A stretch of DNA of 64,000 nt from Pardosa pseudoannulata (Eukaryota; Arthropoda; Arachnida; Araneae; Lycosidae): the NCBI GenBank assembly GCA_032207245.1, contig CM063504.1:15427287-15491286 (forward strand), in the 5' to 3' direction. Numbering within the stretch: the stretch's first letter is position 1; each line of letters begins with the position of its first letter. This document shows, in pieces, positions 38,331-49,260 of this stretch. The position numbers and the translations under genes are program-made. The notes beneath the pieces are model-generated. The model made no database searches. It saw nothing but the letters and a program-made list of their open reading frames with translations, and was not told where the DNA came from.

Positions 38331-39183
38331 AGAAACAGGTGAAAAGAGTTTAAGTCACTTCTTCAACCGGCACACTTCATTACTTCTTGAGAGCACTTCT
38401 TTAGCCTTCATTTTGTAGCTGAAAAAAATATTCATTAAAAATGAGAAACGGAAAAAGAAGAAGGGCTATCTATTATAAGGATTAATAATTTTGATAAATT
38501 ACACACATGTGTAATAGAAAGTAGCAATATTATATCTTAGGATAGTTAGGTTGCAAAAAATAAATGTGTGTAAGTGTGTATATACAATTGTAATAAACTT
38601 ATTTTAAACAATAAAACTTAAAATAAAATTGAGTTCTTACTGTTTGAATGTTTTTTATTCTATCAAAATCCTTCCGTAAGAATTATTTCTCTTTTCAAGG
38701 AATAACCGTGATATCGTATAAAATCTTTCAAAGAGGTAGTCTTTTTTATAGGATTTATCAAAATTATATCCCCTCTAACATTTTCTGAAAAGCAGATATA
38801 TATATTCACAAGCTAGGCATAAATAAGAACAATTTGCTTCTCAGGAGATATTTGAACTAGTCATGAAACAATAAATGAGAGTTTATGTTTTTATTTATTA
38901 CGGAGTAATTTTTGGTGGGATGGAAGTTTATGCATGGGAAATCCGGAATCTCGGAGGTCAAATATTTTTCCCCATTTCCGCAGAAACGAAATACGAAATG
39001 ATAGAAATATTGAAATAGGAGGCAATAGAATATGGCTCTGAAGTATAATAGCGCGAGGCCTTAAAAATTGCCTTAAGAACAATGGTTTTTTTTAATATCT
39101 TAGCTAAATCCTGGATCATATGTTTAGTCATCAAATATTTTGTTTCCCCAGACTTTTTCGGATAGAGGTAATTTTTTTAAATA
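38331..39183. other. Non-coding spacer
   Basis: No gene, RNA or element end recognised. Confidence 0.4.
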
Positions 39184-40097
39184 CTAGCACATAGCCCGTC
39201 ATATGACGGGATCAGTAAAATTTTGAATTTTCCATAATCGTAACGTTCCCTCTGATGCAAGTAAAAAAATGGTTTGTTTTTTTGGCTGTGATTATCTGGT
39301 ACACTTTCAATAATTTGTTTATATTCATACTCCTCCGTATACTGTAGATGCAGTTTTGAATCACGTTGAATTCATTTAGAAAGATGATTCAAAGTTTTCT
39401 TAGCTACGTCGAAATTATCGTTAATTTTCTTCCCAATTTTTTTTGCCACAGTAATTAATGGGAGTAAAGGAATGAAACTATCATTTCCACTCCACCCTGG
39501 AAGTAGATAAAATTTGTTGTTAATACCGGTGATAAAATTTTTATTGTAACAAAAAATAATCGATGATTAAATTTAAAATGTACCTAATTTATTATTTAAG
39601 TCAAATATAAAAGAAAATTATTTACGTATTATCTAAGTTCAGTGATAAAACGTATGAAAATAATGCAGGAGATATTTAATTAATTTTAAAAAAGAAATGA
39701 TTAAATAAGATGGTTAAAGGTATGACGGCATAATGCTAGAAAAAAATTATATTTTCATCTACTTATAATGTAAATTGATAAATTTAATGAACTTTTCTTA
39801 ACCGGCGAAAATAGGGATTGAAATAATGGCATTAAATGCTCGAAATGGAGGAAGGGATGGTTTTTGAACGGTTTAAAGACGACAGTATTTTTTGCTGTGA
39901 TAGGAAGCATATTTATATGAATTTATTTTAGAATAGGGTGGCTGGTTTAAGAGAAGATTAACTTTACTCGGTTTCAATTTTGCTAACCCTAACTCATCAA
40001 GAATCCAATATGGATACCTCTATCCAATCCAGGTCCAATGGCTTCATAAATTCGAGGACAGACGGACAGATAACTTAGGCTATTATTATATAGGGGA
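39184..40097 (-). mobile_element. Non-autonomous Helitron-like element
   Basis: Read on the minus strand it begins TCCCCTATATAATAATAGCC with TCTGTCCGTCTGTCC soon after. It ends with a perfect hairpin (plus 39195-39210, CCCGTCATATGACGGG), then CTATGTG and CTAG. Helitrons start with TC and end in CTRR preceded by a hairpin about 10 nt upstream. The base before TC is A and the base after CTAG is T, the expected A|T target. 914 bp, no Rep/helicase coding capacity. Confidence 0.72.
39195..39210. terminator. Helitron 3'-terminal hairpin
   Basis: CCCGTCATATGACGGG is a perfect 16-bp palindrome 7 bp from the terminal CTAG on the minus strand. In Helitrons this structure marks the end of rolling-circle transposition. 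Confidence 0.7.
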
Positions 40098-40289
40098 TAT
40101 TAATTTTTAAAAGTATTTTTGACTGTAGATCTTTATATTAGCATTTCGAAAGCACAGATTTAAGACACCCATAAGTTAAAAACTTAAATCATACCTTTAT
40201 ATTTCATCTTTATAATTCATAATTTCAATCAAATAAAGGTATTTTTGATAGTTTCTTTTCTCCGAACATAAAAACTAAATAAAAATGAA

Positions 40290-40895
40290 AAAGTGTATGC
40301 GCCAAGCACTAGGTTTCTGGTGCCCGGATAAATTAAAAGTAGCTCTTTCCGAGAAAAATATTCTGAGAAAATAGCGGAAACGCATGTTATTGGAGTCTAG
40401 AAGACCTATAAGACAGCTAATGAAACCTATAAGACAACTACTGAAAACCTATAAGACAGCTACTGAAACCTATATGACAGCTACTGAAGACATATGAGAC
40501 AGCTATTGAAACCTATAAGGCACCTTTGGGAAGTTTATTTCTGTTGGGTAATTTTGTGGGGAATGTTTTTATAAAACTTCAATTTAAAAATTTAAAAATT
40601 TAAAAATTCTAATCAATTAAATGTATTTTTGATAGGTTCTCTTCTCCGAAAACGATTAAAAATGTGTTCTTCAGCACTGGGTTTCTGGTGCCCAAATAAA
40701 TGAAAATTATTTCTTTCTGAGAAACAATATACAGAGAAAATTGAGAAAATGCATGTTATTGGGATCTGGAAGACCTATAAGACAGCTACTGAAAACCTAT
40801 AAAACAGCTACTGAAACCTATAAGACTGAAGACCTATAAAACAGCTTTGGGAAGTTTATTTCTATTGGGTAATTTTGTGTGGAATGTTTTTATAA
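40290..40895 (+). repeat. Tandem duplication of about 370 bp with 21-bp minisatellite
   Basis: GTTTCTGGTGCCCGGATAAA (40313) and GTTTCTGGTGCCCAAATAAA (40680) open two copies that continue through GCATGTTATTGG and end with GGGAAGTTTATTTCTGTTGG and GGAATGTTTTTATAAA. Inside each lies a minisatellite of ACCTATAAGACAGCTACTGA, about six copies in the first (40406-40520) and about four in the second (40769-40845). Confidence 0.85.
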
Positions 40896-41295
40896 AGCTA
40901 GGGCCTCAGAGACCCGGCGCACGTAATTGCAAGTTAAAAACTGTCGTACTACTCTGTAATTGTGGATATCTAAAGAACATGTCTGAAGTCACATTTTCAA
41001 TCTATGTTTCAGTGATTTAGGTATTTTGAGTACCAATAACTAAGTTGGGAATTAACCATTTTGTGGGCTATTTATTTCTTACCCAACGTCTTCAATCTTT
41101 CAAAACCGAAGTGCTAATCATATTTAATTGATCAAACAATAGATGACAGCTCAAAACTAAAGAGGGAATCAGTCTTCCCATCGTTATAATAGAAAGGCCA
41201 ATATATTATAATGGGTTTCGCTCATCCCACAGGTATATTTGGTAAGATCATGTAGGTGGGAAGTAATCTTCCCACGGCCTTCAAAAGGGTTAAAC
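40896..41295. mobile_element. Possible piggyBac-like right end with hairpin
   Basis: The segment ends CTTCAAAAGGGTTAA (TTAA at 41291-41294). Immediately inside is a hairpin with 8-bp arms GTGGGAAG/CTTCCCAC around TAAT (about 41256-41275). A GC-rich AGGGCCTCAGAGACCCGG lies at the opposite side (about 40899), but no matching TTAA-CCC end is visible, so completeness is unproven. Confidence 0.35.
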
Positions 41296-42904
41296 AATGT
41301 TACCTGTATGAGAAGAAAACAAGAATAGATCATAAGTAATTTTTGAAAATTTTGTATGCAGGTTCTTACAAATAGCTAATATACTTAAGATAATATGATG
41401 TTTCTCTAGAACAATGGATGTGTAAATTTATATTTCTCATAATTCATTTAATATGTTTCTAAGTACAATTTGTTTTCCATCTGTTGCACTTCAAATACCA
41501 GATCAACATTATCTCTTTGAACCTTACACATAACATGCATTTCACTCTCCTTACAGAATCGTCTAAAACAATTAATTTACAACAAATTATCCCGGACATT
41601 CGGTAGTAAACATGGTTGCATGGTATGCGATATATACAGGCTTATGCATTTCTTAAGAGTTTCCATAATTGCTATTTTCTCAGAACCAGTCATAAATTAT
41701 ACTCTCGTTCTGTTCTCGTTACAGCATCTTCAACTCGCTTTAATGCTTTAAAAGTCTTCCCACCCGCATTCTCTTGACTGTACCTCCCTTCAACTTTACG
41801 ATGTTCCGAGTCAAAAATCTTTGTTTTGTGCTTTCGATCAAAACTTCCATGTTTAATCTGCTTATGATGCTTTTCTAATTTAACTCTTGTCGTAATATAT
41901 TTTCAGTCAATCATCTTTGAAAGGATGGAGTGTTTTCACTTAAAGCTTTACTCAGACGCTTATAAGGATTTAATTCACGGTCTATTTATAATACAGCATT
42001 TTATAATTCATGGCAGGATCTGGTCTTCAGAATAATATGGGTAAGAATAAATGAATGAGACATCAATAAAACTGTAGTTCTTTCTTCAAAACCCATGATA
42101 TCTAGGGATATTTATTTATTTATTCATATAATTTAAATTTACTTATGGTTTTTCTCTGACTTCGTCATACAGCTCCAGGATAAGCCACTACAACATAAAT
42201 TTACTTTTATAGAAAGGAAATTAACTGCTTGATTACCAGAATGTTAAACTTTTTTGTACATTTCAACGGACTATAAGTGCCTTTCTAAGTGTAAAATATT
42301 CATTATAATAGCTGTTTTCATTCAATTCAAAACAATAAAGTTAGATATACAATATTTACTAGACCATTAATCTAACTTTATAAAAGTTTATAAGAGTCTA
42401 ACTTTATAAAAGTTATTTAGTTTTAGTTTGTGAAACAATATATAAACACTCAATGAAAGAAAAAGTCACTAACCCGTAAAATGACTTAAGATATTTGTAA
42501 GTTAGAAACAATTTTTTACAACAAATGTAAGTAAATTATCACTTTTATTATGGAAATACCAGATACAGTAATATAAGCAATATGCATATATATTGTTTTC
42601 TAACATTATAAAGGCTTTTCTCAAGTATAAAGGCTTTTACTTTAAATTTAACAGTTTACATTTTAAGATAAACTATTTCAGAAAAATTCAGTGATCGCTT
42701 TCGTGGTTTTAGATGTTTCATTCCCATTGGGTTAAAATAACTAAGTAATCTGAGACTCATGTTGATTAGGCTATTCATGTATTTTCCAAACATTTTCCTT
42801 TAACAACTAAGCAGAAAGTATTCACTGTTATACAGTAGGACACTGTATTATCTATTGTAAAAACCAAAATTTTAAAAGAGAGAGAGAGTAGCTTCGTTTC
42901 GATT
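41296..42904. other. Long AT-rich non-coding stretch
   Basis: No genes or element ends recognised. Confidence 0.4.
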
Positions 42905-42975
42905 TTTCTATATTCATATACAAAATGTAAATTATTTTAATTAATCATAATTTCATTCTTACTTTTACAAAACAT

Positions 42976-43157
42976 ATTGTTTGCTTGGAGCCCTAAGGTC
43001 TACAGTTTTCACGCACAAGGGTTAATGAAACCGGAACGTACTTCTTAAAACTGATTCCGAAAGTCTACTAACATTTATGCAGTCAACGGGATTCGAGCTC
43101 GGGAAATTTGACCAATGAGCAACACTCTACCAATTGTCCATTGTTCGGATGCCCGCT
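42976..43157 (-). mobile_element. tRNA-derived SINE in duplication, copy 1
   Basis: Minus strand: GCGGGCATCCGAACAATGG head, CTCGAATCCCG (B-box-like, rc near 43088-43098), TTTAAGAAGTACGTTCCGG body, GTAGACCTTAGGGCTCCAAG tail. Confidence 0.7.
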
Positions 43158-43225
43158 AACGTGATATTCATATACAAAATGTAAATCATTTTAATCAGTC
43201 ATGATTTTGTTCTTACTTTCACAAA

Positions 43226-43416
43226 ACATATGGTTTGGTTTGGAGCCCGACGGTCTACGGTTTTTATAAACAATGGTTAATGAAACCGGGACGTACACCT
43301 TAAAGCCTAATCCGAACGTCTACTAACATTTATGCAGTCAGCGTGATTCGAACTCGAAAACTTTGACCAATGAGCAGTACTCTGCCAATAGACCATTGTT
43401 CGGATGCTCGCTAACA
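43226..43416 (-). mobile_element. tRNA-derived SINE in duplication, copy 2
   Basis: Paralogous to 42976-43157; minus-strand head GCGAGCATCCGAACAATGG, B-box-like GTTCGAATCACG, tail GTAGACCGTCGGGCTCCAAA. The 71-aa minus ORF at 43338-43553 overlaps the head and is not a gene. Confidence 0.7.
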
Positions 43417-43420
43417 AGTA

Positions 43421-43960
43421 ATTTTATAAACTTAAATGCGTATTTCTCGAGAATCATGAAAGGGATTAGAAGATAACCCAGAAGTAGCAGTTTACTTGCT
43501 ACTTCCGGTTGCCGGAAGTAACACCATTGATAGAAGGTTACAGATTTACACAATGTGCATGTATTAAAAATTCGATTTCCATAAGCTGTATTTAAGTTGT
43601 ACTCTCATACACATAAAACATAAAAGCGTTCTTCAGATGAAGGAATGTGCAAAACTTGATGATCAATCAAAATTTTGTAATTTTCTGATGATTTAAATAA
43701 TGATCGGATGATTTAAGTATTTTTCTTATATTACGTACAATATAACACAAAACTATGAGGATTTTTTTCTCTTACTTTTGACGGCCTGTGTCAGCTCTTT
43801 AGATGTTCAGATTTTGAGACCTCTGGAATCGATGTGGTTTTAATAGGTAATGTGAAAATAATGTTACGTCGGCTTACTGTTTGAGATAGAAAAAATTAAT
43901 ACTCATTAATAAACCCATCGACAAATATGTGCTGATTAAATGAATTTATACAATTAAATA
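43421..43960. other. Non-coding spacer
   Basis: Nothing recognised. Confidence 0.4.
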
Positions 43961-43984
43961 AATGCCTAAGGAATACAATTGGAA

Positions 43985-44335
43985 TCAACTTATCGGTTGT
44001 ATATATCGAAGTATACTCTCGAGTCGGAGCCGGACCTAAAAAAACAATATGGCGATGATTTTTCTCAAAAGGTCTATCCCTCAAGCCGCGGATACCAGCA
44101 GCACTCACCTTCTACTCTCCTCTGGTCTCAACTTTGTCCTCTAAAAAATCAGACTGCCTCGCGAAGAAACAAAAACAGGGGTCAACTCCAGAGCGGGGGG
44201 GAGCAGAAATCCCCAAACCAAAGGACCCTTCTATTGGTTGGGAGAAGTCCGAAATTTGTTTCTAATTCAAACCGGTCCTGTTCTGGTATGTGAAGCGATG
44301 ACTCAGGGTAAGAGGTAAAAAGAGCTGAACCGAAT
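43985..44335. other. Isolated higher-GC island, possible promoter/first exon or unknown repeat
   Basis: A block clearly richer in G+C than its neighbours. On the minus strand it holds CCAACCAATAG (CCAAT-box-like, about 44236-44246) and, about 110 bp downstream, the strong 5' splice site AAGGTGAGTG (about 44106-44115). The plus strand has CAATATGGCGATG (YY1-like, near 44046). A 104-aa plus ORF (43979-44293) has no known motif. This could be a host promoter plus untranslated first exon on the minus strand, or an unknown interspersed repeat; sequence alone does not decide. Confidence 0.25.
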
Positions 44336-46560
44336 GTAACCTATTGATACAATAGGTTAAAAAGCTTTAAAAATATCTGCTATAAAACCTCTAAATATTT
44401 TATAAAATCGTTTTTGGAAGGAGAATAAAACCTTTTTTTAAATTTTCAGCTATGGTAATCACATTTCAAATGTTTAAGATTTAAGAATTTTTACATCTAA
44501 TTTTAAGATATCTCTCTACGTAAGCACTAAATATGAGATTCATAGGTACAGATTCGATTTTTTAAGCCTTAAAATACACCTTTTCTTGTGTATGAATCTC
44601 AAAATACTAATTTATTCAGTATCACTAAATGAAATATTTGTAATATTTTTAAAGTAAAATCAGCAAGTAAATAACAAACTTTTTAATTGAATTAATTTTA
44701 AGTTCACATTTGTATCATTTGTTTAATACAATTTTTTTAAATACTTTTTTTTAATTCTTATATGCATTGGTATGTATATTTATAATTAATTTTAATATTT
44801 TTATTCTATAAATTTGCATTATCCTATGCTTTTATTTCAAAAAGTTTAAAATATTCTATTGCTTGAATTCACAAAGAATATTTGTGATATTTTTACGTGA
44901 TAATAATACAAAGTGATATATTTGACTTTTGCACAAACTGTTTTAAAACATTTTAAAATTTGAGTTAAAAGAATTTTCTGTTTAAACTGTTTTGCAACAT
45001 TCAATGTTTATTACCGATATAAAGAATACAGGAAAATAGCTATAGGTTAGAAAATGCATAAACTTAAAGATTTGAAGACCGCTCTTTTAAATTAGTTTAT
45101 TTCACTATTTTATTATTGTAACCGAACGCTTTTATTTAACATTTGTATGACTTTTATTTCACATCTGTAAAAACAGTTCTGCGAAGTCAAAATATATTAA
45201 TGCTACAAAATATAAAAAAAATATATATAACTAAAAGAGAAAATAATTTATTAAAAGTAATTCTTCTTTACTTTAAACTATTCTTCAGTTTCTAAGCCTT
45301 GATTTTGTTTTTAATTTCGAAGCGTTTTAATTTCTTTTTACATTTTAAATAGAAACAACTTTGATATTTTCTTCAGGTAAAATATCGAAAAATTGAAGAA
45401 AAAAAATGAAAAATATTCACAATCAAACAATAAAGAGAAAAAAGTTTTAACATGCCTTTTGGATTTCTAGTGGTATTTTGAATGACTCTGCACACTTTTT
45501 TTTTCTCGAAGCAAGCTGTTAAACAGAAAGAATATTGTATATTTTCAACTTCTTATCGGACTTTCAACCGAAAAGAATTTATTCTTTTGCATATCAAATA
45601 TTTTTTGGCTTCTAGCGAGCTTATTTGAAAAGCAGATTGTTTTCTCCTACCTCGCAAAGAATTTATCAGAAAAATTAGGACGATGAGAAACTTGCTATTT
45701 TAGAATAAATAAACATTTTTTCATGTGTTGATATATGCAATTGCCTCTCTTATTTATGTAAAGAAGCGTTAAAAATATCAAGACTGAATTTAAAATCATA
45801 AACTCACTTCAGTTGTTTATTCTTCCTTCAACCTTATTATTTTTAAACGTTACTGTAAATTTTTCTCCTCTCCATCTAGAAAGTTGTTCTTATTAACTTA
45901 AAGAATATTTTATTTTCTACGGAAAAAAAAATAAATGTTTACTCGGCAGAAATTTCAGTAAAGTAAAGAAAACACGAATTTTCGTTGAGGTAGTTTGGCA
46001 TATTCTTAAACAAATTCCTTACTTGTTTATTTTCTTTTTGAAAAGTCTCAAATAAAATATGCCACTTTTCATTATATTATATAAATCTATTATTTCCTTA
46101 ATGTTTATAAAATATATTTGGCGTTACTGAAACGAATTCTTGACTTATATGATTTGATGTTAGTAAATAAATTCAAATTATCTCTGACTCGAAGTGAATA
46201 AACATCTTGATATAACTGATGTCTGACTAAATTAAACAGCCTTAAAGATTTTTATTAATATTTTTTATCAAAATCAACCAACGCCGATGTTGATCAGATG
46301 TCAGTTGGATTATGTTAGATAGAAAATTCCAAACATACTTATACTAATATATAAATAATCTAATATTAGGGAATACATTAAGTTGATCTCAATAATTCCC
46401 TATTGCTAGTAAATGTAGGCGTTAATTGTGTTTAGTAACAAGATGTTAGTTAGCAACTTTATATTGATCAAAGCTCTATTTTATCATAAATTAAACTAAA
46501 TGTTTATTGCAGCTAGTCTGCAGTTAAATAGGTTGTGAGAGTGCAGATATGTTTTACATT
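44336..46560. other. Long AT-rich non-coding stretch
   Basis: No ORF above background, no RNA gene, no element termini recognised. Confidence 0.45.
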
Positions 46561-46564
46561 AGGT

Positions 46565-46920
46565 TTGAGAAACTGATTTGCTCGCCGAACTCACTCGTTG
46601 TGGGTTGCATGCCCAAGTATTTTTTCGCGACTCCAGGAAGCGTGTGGTGTGAGACCTATTGCACTTAAACGTCACCAAGACTTGGAGAGTTGTGATTGGT
46701 CTCCAGGAGGTGATTCAGGACGATCCTTAGAGTCCCGGTTCTTCTGGACAGAGCCGGGAAAGGACGCATTGTCTACAGGACAATGGAACAACGAACGCAT
46801 CAGCACAGGATAATGGAAAAAGTCTAGGGTTGCTAGAGTAGTTCAGAAGGAAGAAATAGAAGGGACTTTGGCAATTTTTTCTTTCAGGTGTAGCACGTGG
46901 TGCTTCTTTTACATTTTAAT
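46565..46920 (+). other. Second higher-GC island, unidentified
   Basis: CTCGCCGAACTCACTCGTTG, GGAAGCGTGTGGTGTGAGAC, TCCCGGTTCTTCTGGACAGA. It contains a short imperfect direct repeat around CAGGACAATGGA and CAGGATAATGGA (46777 and 46806). The 71-aa ORF (46598-46813) lacks recognisable domains. Probably a transposon fragment (an LTR or leader sequence is possible) or a host exon; unresolved. Confidence 0.25.
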
Positions 46921-47304
46921 TTTTTATATATTTTTTAGCATATTTCCTTGTCTTTTGTTCTATATTTGAATGTTGTAATATAGTTCAGTGACATTTTACT
47001 ATAATTAAAGACAATATAAAGCAAATTCGGGTTGTTAATGGCTTTGAAATAACAACAGCAATGTACTACACCCCAGCATAGGTAATATTAAACATTTTTT
47101 ATCTACCTAATGTAAGCGAAACAACTTTCGTAGTTGATAGCATCAAACGATAGCAACATTGTCACAGTCTGTACACGTACCTAAGTACACATCAGCATTA
47201 GGTATGTAAATAACTGTTGACTTATGAGATAATTATGTTATTGCAGCAGAATAAATAGATCAGAGGTTAATATTTACATTACATATATAAATAGCAACAT
47301 TAAA

Positions 47305-47316
47305 CATTTTTAATTT
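47305..47316 (+). repeat. SINE target-site duplication, left copy
   Basis: CATTTTTAATTT, repeated exactly at 47663-47674. Confidence 0.85.
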
Positions 47317-47662
47317 GTTGTTGTTGCTTGGACAAACCAAGCACGATTGAACCGTACGCTACTCATATTAAGGCAAAACGTCGCGCATTTCCTTTTAGTG
47401 AACATCCTTAAGGTGAAATAATGACTTTGCTCAGGTGGGTCACCGTAGTTTTGAAGCAAGCACCAAGCAGAAGACCAATAGACTTGGGCTGCCATCCATA
47501 GAGGTACTGATTAAGAACTTAGAGGACACTATAACCAGGAACATATTTTGCGTGTCCCAGTCAACTTTAACGAACACGGCGGATCTTACGCCGGCTTGGA
47601 GTCCGAACCCTCAACCTCTCAGTTACGAGTTCGTTACCTTTGACGACTGAGCTACGGGGGCT
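47317..47662 (-). mobile_element. Full-length tRNA-derived SINE with 12-bp duplication
   Basis: A 346-bp element on the minus strand. The head, starting at 47662, reads AGCCCCCGTAGCTCAGTCGT, with an A-box-like TAGCTCAGTCGTC. Then follow CGAACTCGTAACTGAG (anticodon arm) and GAGGGTTCGGACTCC (B-box-like). A body of about 270 bp ends in GCTTGGTTTGTCCAAGC (hairpin) and an (AAC)n tail at 47328-47317. It is flanked by CATTTTTAATTT on both sides, showing LINE-dependent retroposition. Different family from the SINEs at 13, 37 and 43 kb. Small ORFs over it (61-82 aa) are not genes. Confidence 0.88.
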
Positions 47663-47674
47663 CATTTTTAATTT
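47663..47674 (+). repeat. SINE target-site duplication, right copy
   Basis: Identical to 47305-47316. Confidence 0.85.
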
Positions 47675-48069
47675 ACCTAATAAAGCGAAATATCATTGGC
47701 AGTTGATATATTCAAACGATATCAACGTTGTCAGAATCTGTACACGTATCAGAGTTCAACTTAGCATTAAGTATGTAAATAATTGTCAACTTATGAAACA
47801 ATTATTGTATTTCAACAGAAATCAGATGCAGTTTAATATTTACATTACGTTTCTCATAGTATTAACTTTTCCAATATATAAACTCTAACCAAACTAACCA
47901 AATAGAGATTTGAATTTTTTCCTATATGTAATTTAATATTTTTAATAGAGAAGTGAATGTCTAATATACAATAGAAATAATGAAAGATTACAAGAGTTTT
48001 ATTCCAAAGTTTACTTCTATGGCATTTTAATGAGTTTTTTAATATTTTTGTCTTGAAACGTATCTTTGA

Positions 48070-49260
48070 ATCAATTTCACAACATTTATTACATAACTAA
48101 ATTCAACTGACTTTGAAGACGTTACGTAAAATTTTCTTTATGATCTAATTAGAATAATAAACTTATAATTTTCATGGTTTCATTTCATTTTAAAAAAACA
48201 TTTTTCAAAAATTTATAGTTCTTAACTGTATATGTATTTCCACGATATTTATTACATTACTAAATTCAACCGATTTTAAAATCTATATAATTGATGTTGA
48301 AAACAAGAAGTTATGTAAAATCTTCATTGTGATTTTAATAGAATTATGAACTTATAATCTTCATGGTTTCCTTTCAGTTTAAATCAACATTTTTCAAGAA
48401 GTTATAATTCTTAACTATATATGTAATTCCACGACATTTATTACATAACTAAATTCAACCGAATTTAAAATCTATGTAATTGATGTTGAAAACAAGAAGT
48501 TACGTAAAATCTTTATTATGATTTTAATATAATAATGAACTTATAATATTCATGGTTTCATTTCAGTTTAAATAAACATTTTTTTAAAATTATAATACTT
48601 AACTATATATGTAATTTTATGACATTTATTACGTAACTAAATTCAACCGATTTTAACATCCCTGTAACTGACGTTGAAAACAAGAAGTTACTTAAAATCT
48701 TAATTATGATTTAATTACAACTATGAACTCATAATCTACATGGTTTCATTTCAGTTTAAAAAAAAGATTTTTTTTAAGTTATAATTCTTAACTATATATG
48801 TGTTGCGGCGAATAAAAAGAAACCTAATTTTATTCGAAAATAGTTTTTTCGCGTTGCAGCAATATATAATTCCACGAGATTTATTACATAACTAAATTCA
48901 ACCGATTTTAAAATCTATGTAATTGATGTTGAAAACAAGAAGTTACTTAAAATCTTTATTATGATTTTAATAGAATTATGAACTTATAAACTTCATGGTT
49001 TCATTTCCTATTAAATAAACATTTTTTCAATAAAGTTATATTTCTTAACTATATATGTAATTCCACGAGATTTATTACATAATGAAATTCAACCGATTTT
49101 GAAATCTATGTAACTGATGTTGAAAACAAGAAGTTACATAAAATCTTCATTATAATTTTAATAGAATTATGAACTTATAATCTTCATGGTTTCATTTCAA
49201 TTTAAATAAATATTTTTTCAAAAGGTTATTATTTATAACTGCATATGTAATTGTGAAATA
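48070..49260 (+). repeat. Tandem array, about 190-bp unit, 6 copies
   Basis: CACGA-ATTTATTACATAACT-type starts fall near 48079, 48241, 48431, 48619, 48873 and 49063. Each is followed by AAATTCAACCGATTTTAAAA, TGTTGAAAACAAGAAGTTAC and TCATGGTTTCATTTCAGTTT. The interval 48619-48873 is longer owing to a 63-bp insertion (48801-48863). Confidence 0.88.
48801..48863. mobile_element. 63-bp insertion with inverted ends in one array unit
   Basis: Only one of six units carries TGTTGCGGCGAATAAAA...TTTTATTCGAAAA...TTCGCGTTGCAGCA. The core CGAATAAAA/TTTTATTCG forms a hairpin and the ends TGTTGCGGCGAA/TTCGCGTTGCAGCA are loosely inverted. Flanks are TATATG/ATATAT, compatible with a short TA-rich duplication. 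Miniature element or foldback insert. Confidence 0.5.

Larger units (their letters stand above)
42905..43420 (-). repeat. Tandem duplication of about 254 bp, each copy containing a tRNA-SINE
   Basis: TATTCATATACAAAATGTAA at 42911 and 43165 opens two copies that carry the same SINE in the same orientation and end in GTTCGGATGC[CT]CGCTAAC. The duplicated block includes flanking DNA, so the SINE was copied by duplication after insertion. Confidence 0.85.
47090..47880 (+). repeat. Tandem duplication of about 212 bp split by SINE
   Basis: Copy 1 (47090-47302) and copy 2 (47305-47316 plus 47675-47880) share ACCTAATGTAAGCGAAA/ACCTAATAAAGCGAAA, GTAGTTGATA, TCTGTACACGTA, TTAGGTATGTAAATAA and TAATATTTACATTAC. 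The SINE sits almost exactly at the junction. Confidence 0.75.

Noticed and set aside
38059..41294. One large piggyBac element joining the CCCTAGAA end and the AAGGGTTAA end
   Set aside because: The two ends match poorly beyond TTAACCCT, and the interval contains a Helitron and a local duplication but no transposase.
47590..47662. Functional tRNA gene
   Set aside because: A and B boxes are present, but the acceptor stem does not close and the piece continues into a SINE body with tail and duplication.
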